The notes: a model not told the origin generated them from the letters alone. Shown: positions 1 to 7,449, numbered from the stretch's first letter. The stretch is DNA of 12,116 nt from Actinomycetes bacterium (GCA_023423215.1 JAFAFZ010000519.1:1-12116); one strand, 5' to 3'. Numbers and translations are program-made.

Positions 1-825
1 GCCGTAGCGCCCGACCTCCCCGAGGACCTCGAGCACCGGCTGGCGAGCCTGGGCACCGTCGGTGTCGCGGACCAGTCCGCCAAGGTCGACCGGCACCGAC
101 TCGTCACCGGACGTCAGCTGCTGCACGTCGTGCTGCACGACGCGACCGGAGAGCCCGACCTCGTCGAGGCCTTCGCATCGCTGGGCCTCGGGTCCGACAG
201 CGCGACGACCGCGGCGCAGCTGGCCCGGAAGCTCGGCGACCTGTTCATCGGCACCGAGCGGCACGCCGGCGGCGAGTGGCGCACGAAGCTCTACCTGAGC
301 GGGATCGGTGAGGTCGACTGGCGCGAGCTGTCGGCGGGGTGGCCGAGCGACCTGGCCGCGCACGTGGCCCCGCGACCGTCGTGGGTGGCGTGGAAGTTCG
401 CGTCGCTCCACCCGGGCCTCGTCGAGCGCTCCATCGACGTGCCGTACCTGGCCGGCGCGCCCACGATCGGCGACGCGAGCGAGCGCATGCTGGCGCAGCT
501 GCCCACGCCGTGGGCGGACGCCGTGCGGGCGCTGCTCGACCGCATCGGCGTGGTCGGGTCCGACGTGCCGCGCGAGGACGACGCGCTGACGCTCGACGAG
601 CACGGCCGCTCCTCGATCGACATCGCCGTGCGGCGAGCACCGGACGAGCGGGACGGCCTGACGGCCGAGTTGCGCCTGCTCGCCGCGGTGGCCGGGCACG
701 ACGACGCGGCCGCCGACGCCCTGGTCGACTGGGCGGCTGCGTACCATCCGGCCAACGTCATCTTCGGCACCGATCGTGCCGATGAGCCGTTCGTCAACCT
801 CTACGTCAGCGAGCACCGCCGTTAG
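1..825 (+). CDS. Unrecognised protein, C-terminal part (5' end outside window)
   Basis: The reading frame is open from the first base of the window, so the gene starts upstream; about 274 residues are visible before the TAG stop. Third positions are nearly all G/C throughout, including upstream of the first internal ATG at 130, so I take the whole stretch as coding. No signal peptide or membrane segment is visible. Two similar beta-strand-like elements occur, 'RTKLYLSG' near residue 100 and 'FVNLYVSEH' at the very end, the latter after 'ANVIFGTDRADEP'. Recurrent K/N-x-Y strands recall the ABBA prenyltransferase fold, but that is a weak impression and not an assignment. The gene lies 39 bp upstream of the LLM oxidoreductase on the same strand and is probably co-transcribed with it. 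I do not recognise its function. Confidence 0.75.
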   Translation, partial: AVAPDLPEDLEHRLASLGTVGVADQSAKVDRHRLVTGRQLLHVVLHDATGEPDLVEAFASLGLGSDSATTAAQLARKLGDLFIGTERHAGGEWRTKLYLSGIGEVDWRELSAGWPSDLAAHVAPRPSWVAWKFASLHPGLVERSIDVPYLAGAPTIGDASERMLAQLPTPWADAVRALLDRIGVVGSDVPREDDALTLDEHGRSSIDIAVRRAPDERDGLTAELRLLAAVAGHDDAAADALVDWAAAYHPANVIFGTDRADEPFVNLYVSEHRR

Positions 826-864
826 CGCCAGGCGCTGCAGGCACGTCACCACGAGGGAGGGGTC

Positions 865-1803
865 GTGAAGATCAGGATCGGCGTCGGCCTCAGCGTGGGC
901 AACGTCCTCGCGTCGCCCGAGGACTTCCTCGCGGTGGTCGACATCCTCGAGGATCTGTCGTTCGACTCGCTGTGGATGTCGGACACCGCGGTCGGGCCCT
1001 CGTTCGACCCGTTGACCTCGCTCGCGTTCGCCGCCGGGCGGACGACCCGGTTGCGGTTGGGCACCAACGTCGCCGTGCTACCGGGCCGGGACCCGTTCCT
1101 GCTCGCGAAGCAGATCGCGCTGGTCGACCAGCTGAGCGGCGGGCGGTTCCTGCCGGCGTTCGGGATGGGCTCGCCGAACCCGGCGGACCGCGCGCCGTTC
1201 CAGGTGGGCCGCGGTCAGCGGGCGAGGCTGTTCGAGGAGAACCTCTCGATCCTGCGCCGGCTGTGGGCGGACGGCGGCGCTGTCGCGCATCCGGACGGCG
1301 GCGCGCCGGCGACCATCCACCCCCGTCCGACCAAGGACCTCGAGATCTGGTTCGGCGGACGCAGCCCCGCCGCGCTCGAACGGGTCGGCCGCCTGGGCGA
1401 CGGCTGGATCGGCAACTTCCAGACCCCGGAGGAGGCGGGCGCCGCCCGGGCGCACATCGAGGAGGCGGCCGCCGCCGCAGGACGCAGGGTCGACGCCGAC
1501 CACTTCGGTGTGACGATCTACTACGCCCGCGACGACCGGTCCCCGTTCGCGCAGCAGAACGTGCGCCAGTCGATGGACTACTGCGGTTGCGGGGACATGG
1601 CCGGCGGTCCTGCGATGTCGCTGGCCGATGCGGACGTCGCCGCGTCGATGCTGCCGCTCGGCGAGGGCCAGCTGGTCGATCTGATCGGCCGCCACGCCGA
1701 GCACGGGATCAGCAAGTTCGTCCTGATCCCTGCCGACCGCCCGACGAGCTGGGACGAGGAGCTGGGCTGGCTCCGCGCGGTCACCGCCCCGATCGAGGTC
1801 TGA
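865..1803 (+). CDS. LLM-class flavin/F420-dependent oxidoreductase
   Basis: This is a 312-residue luciferase-like monooxygenase-fold protein, close to the usual family size. The N-terminus reads 'MKIRIGVGLSVGN', followed by the typical 'FDSLWMSD', 'RTTRLRLGTNVAVLPGRDP', 'KQIALVDQLSGGRF' and 'GMGSPNP' blocks. 'RRLWADGG' and the strand 'DLEIWFGGRSPAALERVGRLGDGWIG' come next, the latter a hallmark of F420-dependent LLM proteins. The family binds F420 or FMN in a TIM barrel and carries out hydride transfer on varied substrates; the substrate here cannot be told. The GTG start at 865 is set by a strong purine-rich site (GAGGGAGGGG) ending 2-3 bases upstream. Its 3' end overlaps the convergent nucleotidyltransferase gene by 23 bp. 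A 'CGCG' cysteine pair near residue 238 is unusual. Membership in the neighbouring modification system is uncertain because it lies on the opposite strand. Confidence 0.92.
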   Translation: MKIRIGVGLSVGNVLASPEDFLAVVDILEDLSFDSLWMSDTAVGPSFDPLTSLAFAAGRTTRLRLGTNVAVLPGRDPFLLAKQIALVDQLSGGRFLPAFGMGSPNPADRAPFQVGRGQRARLFEENLSILRRLWADGGAVAHPDGGAPATIHPRPTKDLEIWFGGRSPAALERVGRLGDGWIGNFQTPEEAGAARAHIEEAAAAAGRRVDADHFGVTIYYARDDRSPFAQQNVRQSMDYCGCGDMAGGPAMSLADADVAASMLPLGEGQLVDLIGRHAEHGISKFVLIPADRPTSWDEELGWLRAVTAPIEV

Positions 1804-2881
1804 GGCCCGGCGCTCGCCACCGTCGCGTGCCACGCGACGCCAGGTGGGCGCCGCTCGGCCAGGCGACCGCCAGCGCGTACGCCGCCTTGTCGCTCACGCC
1901 GGGCAGCTCGCGCCACATGTCGACCTTGGAGCGCCCGAACGACGAGCCGTCCCGGCGCTGCCGGTCGATCCGGGCGAGCTCGGCCGGATCGAGCAGGACC
2001 TCGCCCGACCAGCGCGCCCACTCCGGTGCCCGGAACGGCAGCTCGCCCAGCGTCGTCCGCACGGCCAGCGCCAGCACCGCCTCGCCGCGCCAACGTCGCG
2101 CCGTCGGCACGATCACCGAGGGCGAGAGCTCGGGCCTGCTCAGGTAGCCCGCCAGGTCCCGCAGGCTGTGCAGCGCCGGCGTCGGCGAGCCCAGCACCGC
2201 GTGGTACGCCGAGTGCAGCAGGCGGTGAGGCGGGGACAGCGCTGCAACACGCTCACCGCCGAGGTCGAAGCTCTCGGTCGATGCGAAGAGCTGGGCGGCA
2301 GGGATGCGCACGCCGTGCACGCCGTCGCAGAGCATGCGGTGCAGGTCGAGCTCGATCCGGTCGGGCGACGCGAGCGTGACCGACTTCGCGAAACGCCGGT
2401 CGAAGCCCGGCCGCCGCTCCTCCCAGGGCCGCGACCCGCCGTGGGACGCCACTGCCGCGACGGCGCGGTCCAGGTCACCGGCCGCGACCAGCAGGTCCAG
2501 GTCGGCGAACGACCGGGACTCGGGGGTCGCCTCGTCGAGGTGTGCGATCGCCGGCCCCTTGATCACCAGGTGCCGCACACCGCCCGCCGCGTCGAACCAC
2601 TCCCGCACCTCGAGCAGTCGGGCCTCGATCATCAGGCACCAGCGCATCGCGGCTTCGTGTCGGGCAGCCAGGTGTTCGAGCGCCGGTGCACCCAGCGTCA
2701 CCGCTCCGGAGTCGACCGCATCGCGGAGCGAGCCCAGCACTCGCTGGGCCTCGGCCAGATCCACGAGGGCCAGATCGTCCTCGGCCGAGCCGGCCACCCA
2801 CTCGACCGGACGGGCGCCAGCGAGGTGGTGCACCGCCACGGCGCGGAGGGCGTCGCGGGGTGAGGAGCACTCGCCCGTCAT
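1781..2881 (-). CDS. NTP_transf_5-type nucleotidyltransferase family protein
   Basis: This is a 366-residue protein of the minimal-nucleotidyltransferase superfamily resembling the 'uncharacterised nucleotidyltransferase' family (PF14907). The signature is visible: 'HLVIKGPAIAHL' (K108-G109) followed by 'RSFADLDLLV' with the catalytic D127-x-D129, then 'RIELDLHRML' supplying the third acidic residue (D179). The family is expected to transfer an NMP to a protein or small molecule; members recur beside PqqD-like and HprK-like genes in peptide or secreted-product loci, but their substrate is not established. The ATG at 2881 is chosen because it overlaps the TGA of the upstream PqqD-like gene (ATGA), implying translational coupling; an in-frame GTG at 2893 would also be possible. 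It is the last gene of operon A and converges on the LLM gene with a 23 bp overlap, leaving no room for a separate terminator. Confidence 0.88.
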   Translation of the reverse strand: MTGECSSPRDALRAVAVHHLAGARPVEWVAGSAEDDLALVDLAEAQRVLGSLRDAVDSGAVTLGAPALEHLAARHEAAMRWCLMIEARLLEVREWFDAAGGVRHLVIKGPAIAHLDEATPESRSFADLDLLVAAGDLDRAVAAVASHGGSRPWEERRPGFDRRFAKSVTLASPDRIELDLHRMLCDGVHGVRIPAAQLFASTESFDLGGERVAALSPPHRLLHSAYHAVLGSPTPALHSLRDLAGYLSRPELSPSVIVPTARRWRGEAVLALAVRTTLGELPFRAPEWARWSGEVLLDPAELARIDRQRRDGSSFGRSKVDMWRELPGVSDKAAYALAVAWPSGAHLASRGTRRWRAPGLRPRSGR

Positions 2882-3201
2882 GTCCGCCCGCACGCCGCTT
2901 CAGCTCCCGCGGCGCCGCACCGGACGATCAGGCCGGCCTCGGCCAGGCCCTCCATCGCCGCTCGCAGCACTGCGGGGTCGACCGCCCCGACGCCGAGCGC
3001 GTCGTCGATCCTCTCGACGATCTCGGCGACCGTGGCGGGCTCGTCCAGCGACACCCAGAGGACCGATGCAGCTCCGACGAGATCGCGCTGGCGTTCGCCC
3101 GGTGCAGCGAGGACGACCCTGCCGGGGAACACGCGGTGGACCCAGCCGTGGGCCCGGCGCCAACCGGTCGCCTCGTCGAACTCCGCCAGGCGATCCGCCA
3201 C
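2878..3201 (-). CDS. Small PqqD-like (RRE-type winged-helix) protein
   Basis: This is a 107-residue protein with the layout of PqqD-like domains. An N-terminal beta hairpin region (HRVFPGRVVLAAPGE) is followed by 'VGAASVLWVSLDEPATVAEIVERIDDALGV' and 'VLRAAMEGLAEAGLIV'. This gives the small-residue helix, the 'L-D-x-P-x-T' turn and the last recognition-type helix ending 'L...GLI'. PqqD-like domains act as peptide-binding chaperones (RiPP recognition elements) that hand a leader peptide to modifying enzymes. The start is a GTG, with an in-frame TAG nine codons or fewer upstream; 57 bp separate it from the membrane-protein gene. The TGA overlaps the ATG of the nucleotidyltransferase gene, so the two products are probably made together. 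The assignment rests on pattern, not on alignment. Confidence 0.8.
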   Translation of the reverse strand: MADRLAEFDEATGWRRAHGWVHRVFPGRVVLAAPGERQRDLVGAASVLWVSLDEPATVAEIVERIDDALGVGAVDPAVLRAAMEGLAEAGLIVRCGAAGAEAACGRT

Positions 3202-3258
3202 CTCGTGAGCCTACCGAGCACCTCGCGCGGCGAGCGCCGGTGCCGCCCGCGGCCGAGG

Positions 3259-4032
3259 TCACCCGGAGCGCACCGCCAGGGACGACGAGCGGGACACGCC
3301 GACCGCCACCACCACCTCGGCCGTGACCGCCGCGAGGCCCCACAGGAGCGCGGTCGGGACGTCGACGTCCAGCAGCTGACGAGGCACCCCGAGCGCGACC
3401 ACGGCGTGCACCACGCCCAGCACGATCCAGCCCTGACCGCTCGGGTGCCACTGCCGTCCGAGCGAGACGAGCGGAGCGATCGCCACCATGCCGAGGGCGA
3501 CGACCGACACGAGCACCGCGGTCCGACCCGCCGAACCCACCCAGACGGCGCCGACGACACCCGCGACGAGGGCTGCCGTCCCGACGGGTCCGACCGACCG
3601 TTTCCGCACCACCCAGGCCAGGGCCACGGGAGCGAGTGCGCAGGCGAGCGCGAGGGGTGGCTCGGTGTCGGGCACGGCGGTCCAGATGCCGACCAGGCTG
3701 ACCAGCGCGAACGGCACCGCCCACTGCTCGAGCACGTGTGGCGGCTCACCACGGTCCGGGAGCGCCGCGACGAGGGCCAGGAAGAGGCACCAGATCACGG
3801 CGCCGTCGATCCCTCGACCACCGAGGAGCGCACCGACCAGGGCGGCGAGCCCGACGGCTCGACGGCTCACCGCCGGCAGCCGGCGGTCGGGCGCAGCCAC
3901 CACAGCGCCAGCCAGCAGCGCGACGAGCGCGAGGCCGAGGTGGTAGCGATCCACGAACGTGGCCAGGCTGCCCTCGGGCTCGCCCCTCCACACCGGCAGC
4001 ACCAGCTCGGTCAGGACGGCCGCGACGCTCAC
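3259..4032 (-). CDS. Polytopic integral membrane protein, unknown function
   Basis: This is about 257 residues with roughly eight to nine hydrophobic segments, near residues 31-48, 58-72, 77-92, 105-121, 127-142, 148-167, 171-190, 201-217 and 225-245. Loops are short and carry Arg/Lys. No conserved transporter or enzyme motif is recognisable. The GTG at 4032 is chosen because it overlaps the TGA of the preceding gene as GTGA. The ORF is open further upstream (an ATG at 4071 and beyond), but those codons read as an Arg/Pro-rich shadow of the neighbouring gene. As the only multi-pass membrane protein of operon A it could anchor the modification complex or move a substrate or product, which is inference from context. 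No acyltransferase, O-antigen ligase or permease signature could be made out. Confidence 0.82.
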   Translation of the reverse strand: MSVAAVLTELVLPVWRGEPEGSLATFVDRYHLGLALVALLAGAVVAAPDRRLPAVSRRAVGLAALVGALLGGRGIDGAVIWCLFLALVAALPDRGEPPHVLEQWAVPFALVSLVGIWTAVPDTEPPLALACALAPVALAWVVRKRSVGPVGTAALVAGVVGAVWVGSAGRTAVLVSVVALGMVAIAPLVSLGRQWHPSGQGWIVLGVVHAVVALGVPRQLLDVDVPTALLWGLAAVTAEVVVAVGVSRSSSLAVRSG

Positions 4033-5069
4033 GGGTGCGATCCCGTGCCTCCCGCCGTGCTGGCGAGCCATCGGGCGAAGGTCGTTGCATCGCCGGTCTG
4101 CGGCAGGTCCACCAGCTCGACCCGACGGCGCAGGTCGGCCGCGACCTCCAGCGCACACGGGTCGCGCAGCAGCGTCGCGGCGAGCGCCGTCGCCGAGGCG
4201 GAGCCCGTCGACGCCTCGGGGATGCCGAGCGCGACCAGCGGTGCCTCGACGATGCCGTCCGGCGCAGCGGCGGCCCGGAAGGTGACGACGGGCCCGTTCG
4301 GCGTCCATCGCAGAGCGAGCAGCGAGGACGGGCTCGGCGCCAGGTCCGGGTCGTCGGTGGTCGCAGCGGCCGCTGCAGCTCGCCACCGCTCGTGCACCAC
4401 GACCACTCCGCCGGCGACGCGCACGGCGACGCCGCGCAGGCAGACCTCGGCACCGGCGGCCCGGCGCAGGTCATCCACCAGGATCTCGACGAGCTCGGCC
4501 GTCCGATCCCAGGTGGACCGGACCAAGAGCTCGCCGTAGTGGTCGAAGAGGGCCGGCGATCCCTCGCGTGGCACCCGACCCAGCACGAACAGGTCCCACG
4601 GGTCTGCGGCCGCAGGGCCGTCCCGCCACGGCTCGAGCGAGGACGCGAGGTCGGTGCGGTCGAGCACGAGGACGGTCGCACCGATCCCGCCGACGTCGAG
4701 CTCGACGGTCGTCGTCGGCCCCTTGAGCAGTGGAGCGGTGTCACATGGCGAGCAGGTGGAGTGGTAGCGCCGAGCGGGGCCCTCGTCCCCGTCATCGAGC
4801 AGGAGTCCGCCACGACGGAGCTGGTCCACAAGGGCGTCGGCGAACTGCGAGGCCCCGATCGGATCGGCGCCGTGCCGCTCCTGGAGCGCCGCCGCGAGCT
4901 CGTCGGGCGGAGCGCCGTCGAGCAGCAGCGGCCACAGGCTGCTCGACACCGGGTCGAGGACGACCGGGCGCGACACCCTCGGCGTCGCGAGCACCAGCTG
5001 GCCCTCGACGTCGAGCCAGGTGGTGCCGGCCGGGGCGCCGGCAGGGCGTTCAGCGTCCATCGGGATCAC
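4029..5069 (-). CDS. PqqD-like domain fused to HprK-like fold lacking the P-loop (candidate pseudokinase)
   Basis: This is a 346-residue protein. Residues about 16-95 match a PqqD-like domain: 'GQLVLATPRVSRPVVLDPVSSSLW' followed by 'LLDGAPPDELAAALQERHG' and 'DALVDQLRRGGLLLD'. A C-x2-C pair follows (C106, C109; 'STCSPCDT'). Residues about 120-340 can be laid by eye along the HprK-like protein encoded just upstream: 'LVEILVDDLRR...LRGVAVRVAGGVVVV' matches its 'VGEWVDEVSLL...VHAASFVDDERTWVV'. Where the kinase has GASNAGKTT, this protein has HERWRAAAA, so the nucleotide-binding loop is gone. I infer a non-catalytic partner or substrate adaptor. The GTG start at 5069 has a GAGGA about 11 bases upstream; an ATG at 5060 overlaps the end of the kinase gene and is an alternative. 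Its TGA overlaps the next GTG (GTGA). Confidence 0.82.
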   Translation of the reverse strand: MIPMDAERPAGAPAGTTWLDVEGQLVLATPRVSRPVVLDPVSSSLWPLLLDGAPPDELAAALQERHGADPIGASQFADALVDQLRRGGLLLDDGDEGPARRYHSTCSPCDTAPLLKGPTTTVELDVGGIGATVLVLDRTDLASSLEPWRDGPAAADPWDLFVLGRVPREGSPALFDHYGELLVRSTWDRTAELVEILVDDLRRAAGAEVCLRGVAVRVAGGVVVVHERWRAAAAAATTDDPDLAPSPSSLLALRWTPNGPVVTFRAAAAPDGIVEAPLVALGIPEASTGSASATALAATLLRDPCALEVAADLRRRVELVDLPQTGDATTFARWLASTAGGTGSHP

Positions 5070-6225
5070 GGTACGGCGGGTCCTCGGGTGCGGCGACCGC
5101 TCCCAGCGCGCCGAGCTGAGCCACGAACGGTGCCCACTCGCCGTCGACGGCCACCGGACCTCCGTCGACGAGGCTCCGCCACCACTGCGCTGCGGTGCCG
5201 GCGACCTCGATCACGGCGGCGCGCCCTCCGGGTAGCCAGATCAAGCACTCGTCGCGGCCGACCACCAGGGTGCGCACGCCGTCACCGGCTCGCAGGCCGA
5301 CCGGAGCCTGGTCGGTCGTCGGCGGGAGGAGCGTCGGCGGTTCGGTGGCGGGGTCGAGCACGGGCGAGCCGACGTCGGTCACCGAACGGAGGGTGCGTCC
5401 GGCCGCCACGTGCACCCGGGTGGAGTTCGCCAGCTGCGCGAGCGGGACCAGAGCCTCGGGACCGATCCGCACCGCGTCCTGGCACTGCTCGAGCAGCTGT
5501 CGCACCACCCACCCCCGGGTGGTCCGCTCGGGCGGCTCGTCGTGGAGCACCAACAGGTCGGTCGGGGCGACCCAGCCGCGCTCCACGCTGCCGAACTGGT
5601 CGCAGAACAGCAGCTCCCGGAAGGCGTCTCGCCCGGTGGCGCCGACGAAGCGGGCGGCAGGTGACTCGGGGCGATCGGCGAGGTCGCCGCGGATCCGCAG
5701 GGGCTGGGCGAGGCCGGAGATCTCGACGCCGGCGTGATCGGACCGGCCGCGCACGGTGATCCGCTCGTCGGTGAGGTAGGTCGCTCCGCGGCCGACGGCA
5801 TCGAGCGCCAGGGTGGTCTTCCCGGCGTTCGACGCGCCTGCGACGACCCAGGTCCTCTCGTCGTCGACGAAGCTCGCCGCGTGGACTCGGGGTGCGGCGC
5901 CACCGCCCAGCAACAGGCTCACCTCGTCGACCCACTCGCCCACCGCGAAGAGGGCGTACTGATCCAGGTCGAAGGATCGGGGCGACAGGTACGGGACGTG
6001 CTCGCGATCGGCGGCGTCGACGTCCACGTGCAACTCCGTCGTGACCGTCAGGTGTTCGCTGCCGCCGATCACGAGCACTGCCGAGGGGCGTCGCGACGTC
6101 GGCGCGTGTCCGGAGAGCGCGCGGCCGAGGTCGCCGCGCATCGCGCCGGGCACCCGCCGGCCGATGCGCACCTGCAGCGGCACGCCGTCGACCTCGAACG
6201 AGATCGACGTGCGGCGGACCTTCAG
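5050..6225 (-). CDS. HprK-like P-loop kinase with C-terminal PqqD-like domain
   Basis: This is about 391 residues if counted from the CTG at 6225. A P-loop 'GASNAGKTT' (about residues 130-138) is preceded by 'VHAASFVDDERTWVV' and followed by 'LALDAVGRGATYLTDERITV', the layout of HPr-kinase/phosphorylase-like proteins seen in peptide-modification and surface-product loci. The C-terminus ('GTAAQWWRSLV...WAPFVAQLGALGAVA') looks like a PqqD-like domain. The likely role is ATP-dependent phosphorylation of a peptide, protein or small group, but the substrate is unknown. The start is a problem. No ATG, GTG or TTG lies in frame between 6411 and the GTG at 6183, yet codons 6225-6184 are fully G/C3 and read as a normal first strand (LKVRRTSISFEVDG). 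A 13-codon ATG-led frame ending at 6222 precedes it; see the separate entry. Automated callers would probably use 6183. Confidence 0.84.
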   Translation of the reverse strand: MKVRRTSISFEVDGVPLQVRIGRRVPGAMRGDLGRALSGHAPTSRRPSAVLVIGGSEHLTVTTELHVDVDAADREHVPYLSPRSFDLDQYALFAVGEWVDEVSLLLGGGAAPRVHAASFVDDERTWVVAGASNAGKTTLALDAVGRGATYLTDERITVRGRSDHAGVEISGLAQPLRIRGDLADRPESPAARFVGATGRDAFRELLFCDQFGSVERGWVAPTDLLVLHDEPPERTTRGWVVRQLLEQCQDAVRIGPEALVPLAQLANSTRVHVAAGRTLRSVTDVGSPVLDPATEPPTLLPPTTDQAPVGLRAGDGVRTLVVGRDECLIWLPGGRAAVIEVAGTAAQWWRSLVDGGPVAVDGEWAPFVAQLGALGAVAAPEDPPYRDPDGR

Positions 6226-6263
6226 GACCGGACCCTGCGCGGGCGGTGGCGCGAGGTGCTCAT
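6222..6263 (-). other. 13-codon ATG frame in front of the HprK-like gene (frameshifted N-terminus or leader peptide)
   Basis: An ATG at 6263 overlaps the TGA of the upstream gene as ATGA, exactly like most other junctions in these operons. It runs for 13 codons with all-G/C third positions and stops at TGA 6224-6222. That TGA overlaps a CTG (CTGA) which opens the HprK-like frame, shifted by -1. Joined, the two frames would give a continuous basic N-terminus followed by the kinase's first strand. Possible readings are a one-base deletion or sequencing error, a translationally coupled leader with CTG reinitiation, or recoding. No classic slippery heptamer is present at the switch. Confidence 0.55.
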
Positions 6264-7354
6264 CCGACGAACTCGATGGCCCCGGCAGCGGCGAGGTTGC
6301 ACACCGAGCGGTACCGGTCGCCCTCGACCGCGCACTCGAAGGTGTCGCCGCCGAGCAGGTCGGCGAGCAGCTCCCGGTGGTGCTCCGGCACCGCGAACGT
6401 GACGCCGGCACCCTTCAGGATCAGGTGCTCGTCGTTCTCGATGGTGCCCACGCCGCCCGGGAACCGGCCGCGCACCACCACCCGGTCCGCGCTGCCCGGG
6501 ATGGCGAAGGGCGGCAGACGACGGCTGATGACCCACCACCACTCGAGCAGGTCGTCGGGCGAGTTCGAGAGCAGCAGGTCGACCTCGCCGGCGACCAGGT
6601 CGACGTAGCGCACCGGTTCGGAGGAGCCGTACACGTCGACCGGCTCGGCGAGCTCGAGCGGGGCGTCGAGGCGGAGCAGCGGATGGCGTGCAGCCCGGTC
6701 GAGCACCATCGAGTGCCGGTGCAACGGCGTGAACGCCGACTCGACGAGCAGCACCGTGAAGGAGTCGGGTCCCGCCACGATCCGGGGCATGCCCTCCGCC
6801 GTCGCGCAGTGACCGGCTCGGAGCTCGAACGGCGCACCGCCGTCGGGGTGCACCACCACGTCGGAACCGGCGGCGAGCACGAGCGTCCGCCGGACCTGCG
6901 GACCCAGGACCCGGGTCGGTTCCGAACCGAACAGCGCCAGGGCGGACACACGAGCGCCCCGGGCGACGGCGAGGTGGCCGCACATGCGGTTGAGCGGCGC
7001 GGAGAAGCGCTCCGCGGACTCGAGCAGCAGGCCGCCACCGTCGTTAAGGATCGACCGACGCCGGTCGGCGTCGAGTGCGTCGGCCTGCACGATCATGTCC
7101 ATGCCGTCGTGGCTCCGGACGTGACCCACCGCCGATCCGCCCTCGGCCAGGACCGCCGCTCGACACTGCTCGTAGGTGGCGCGGAGCTGGGCCACATCGA
7201 TCGTGGCGTCGGGCTCCGACCACCCGATCAACGATCCCGCCACCTCCTGGGCTCGACGCGAGAGGTCGTTCAGCTCGCCCGTCGGCGTCGAGGGGAAGTG
7301 GTCGGACGCGCCGACATCGACGGATTCGATGTCCCTCAGTGTGGTGGTCCCCAT
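6260..7354 (-). CDS. JmjC/Cupin_4-like protein lacking metal ligands (candidate pseudo-oxygenase)
   Basis: This 364-residue protein, first gene of operon A, can be laid by eye along the JmjC oxygenase of operon B. 'LLLESAERFSAPLNRMCGHLAVARGARVSA' matches 'IVLNEAEDRLGPAAVDLCNDIAIAFRAHLQ', and 'VLGPQVRRTLVLAAGSDVVV' matches 'VHWDDHDVLILQIAGRKYWEV'. 'LRAGHCATAEGMPRIV' matches 'LGPGHVLAIPRGWPHSV', and 'KGAGVTFAVPEHHRELLADLL' matches the C-terminal winged-helix region 'GPRGPFSIPRRSAAALASAL'. The iron-binding HxD is replaced by L150-G151-P152 and the distal His by R191, so hydroxylation is not expected. It could be a heterodimer partner or peptide-binding scaffold. The ATG at 7354 lies 9 bases behind a TANNNT box (TATCGT); an open frame further upstream runs through the promoter region and is not credible coding. 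The fold assignment is by pattern only. Confidence 0.82.
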   Translation of the reverse strand: MGTTTLRDIESVDVGASDHFPSTPTGELNDLSRRAQEVAGSLIGWSEPDATIDVAQLRATYEQCRAAVLAEGGSAVGHVRSHDGMDMIVQADALDADRRRSILNDGGGLLLESAERFSAPLNRMCGHLAVARGARVSALALFGSEPTRVLGPQVRRTLVLAAGSDVVVHPDGGAPFELRAGHCATAEGMPRIVAGPDSFTVLLVESAFTPLHRHSMVLDRAARHPLLRLDAPLELAEPVDVYGSSEPVRYVDLVAGEVDLLLSNSPDDLLEWWWVISRRLPPFAIPGSADRVVVRGRFPGGVGTIENDEHLILKGAGVTFAVPEHHRELLADLLGGDTFECAVEGDRYRSVCNLAAAGAIEFVG

Positions 7355-7363
7355 GCGGCGGGA

Positions 7364-7369
7364 ACGATA
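7364..7369 (-). promoter_or_regulatory. Candidate -10 box of operon A (TATCGT)
   Basis: On the minus strand TATCGT lies 9 bases before the ATG at 7354. It fits the actinobacterial TANNNT -10 pattern and would place transcription at or next to the start codon, giving a leaderless or nearly leaderless mRNA. No convincing -35 hexamer is visible. Confidence 0.45.
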
Positions 7370-7437
7370 CCAAGCGAGGGGTGCCGGACCACCCGTCGAG
7401 CGCACCGCCGGACGACGGCTCACCCGCACCCGAACGG

Positions 7438-7443
7438 TACGCT
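7438..7443 (+). promoter_or_regulatory. Candidate -10 box of the divergent oxygenase gene (TACGCT)
   Basis: TACGCT ends exactly 6 bases before the ATG at 7450, the spacing typical of leaderless actinobacterial transcripts, and no Shine-Dalgarno site is present. The same hexamer occurs at 12039 before the epimerase gene. Together with the box at 7364 it makes the 95 bp between the two start codons a divergent control region. Confidence 0.5.
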
Positions 7444-7449
7444 CGACGC

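Noticed and set aside
972..5759. Several very long open frames on the plus strand (972-2147, 1844-2863, 2686-4539, 3738-5759) opposite operon A
   Set aside because: Their translations are Arg/Pro/Gly/Ala-rich with no recognisable domain, and they lie antisense to or out of frame with genes showing clear motifs and G/C third positions. They are shadow frames of GC-rich coding DNA.
1781..7354. Lasso-peptide cluster (HprK-like, PqqD-like and nucleotidyltransferase genes as in some lasso loci)
   Set aside because: There is no asparagine-synthetase-like cyclase, no transglutaminase-like leader peptidase and no short precursor ORF in the window, so a lasso peptide pathway is not supported by what is visible.
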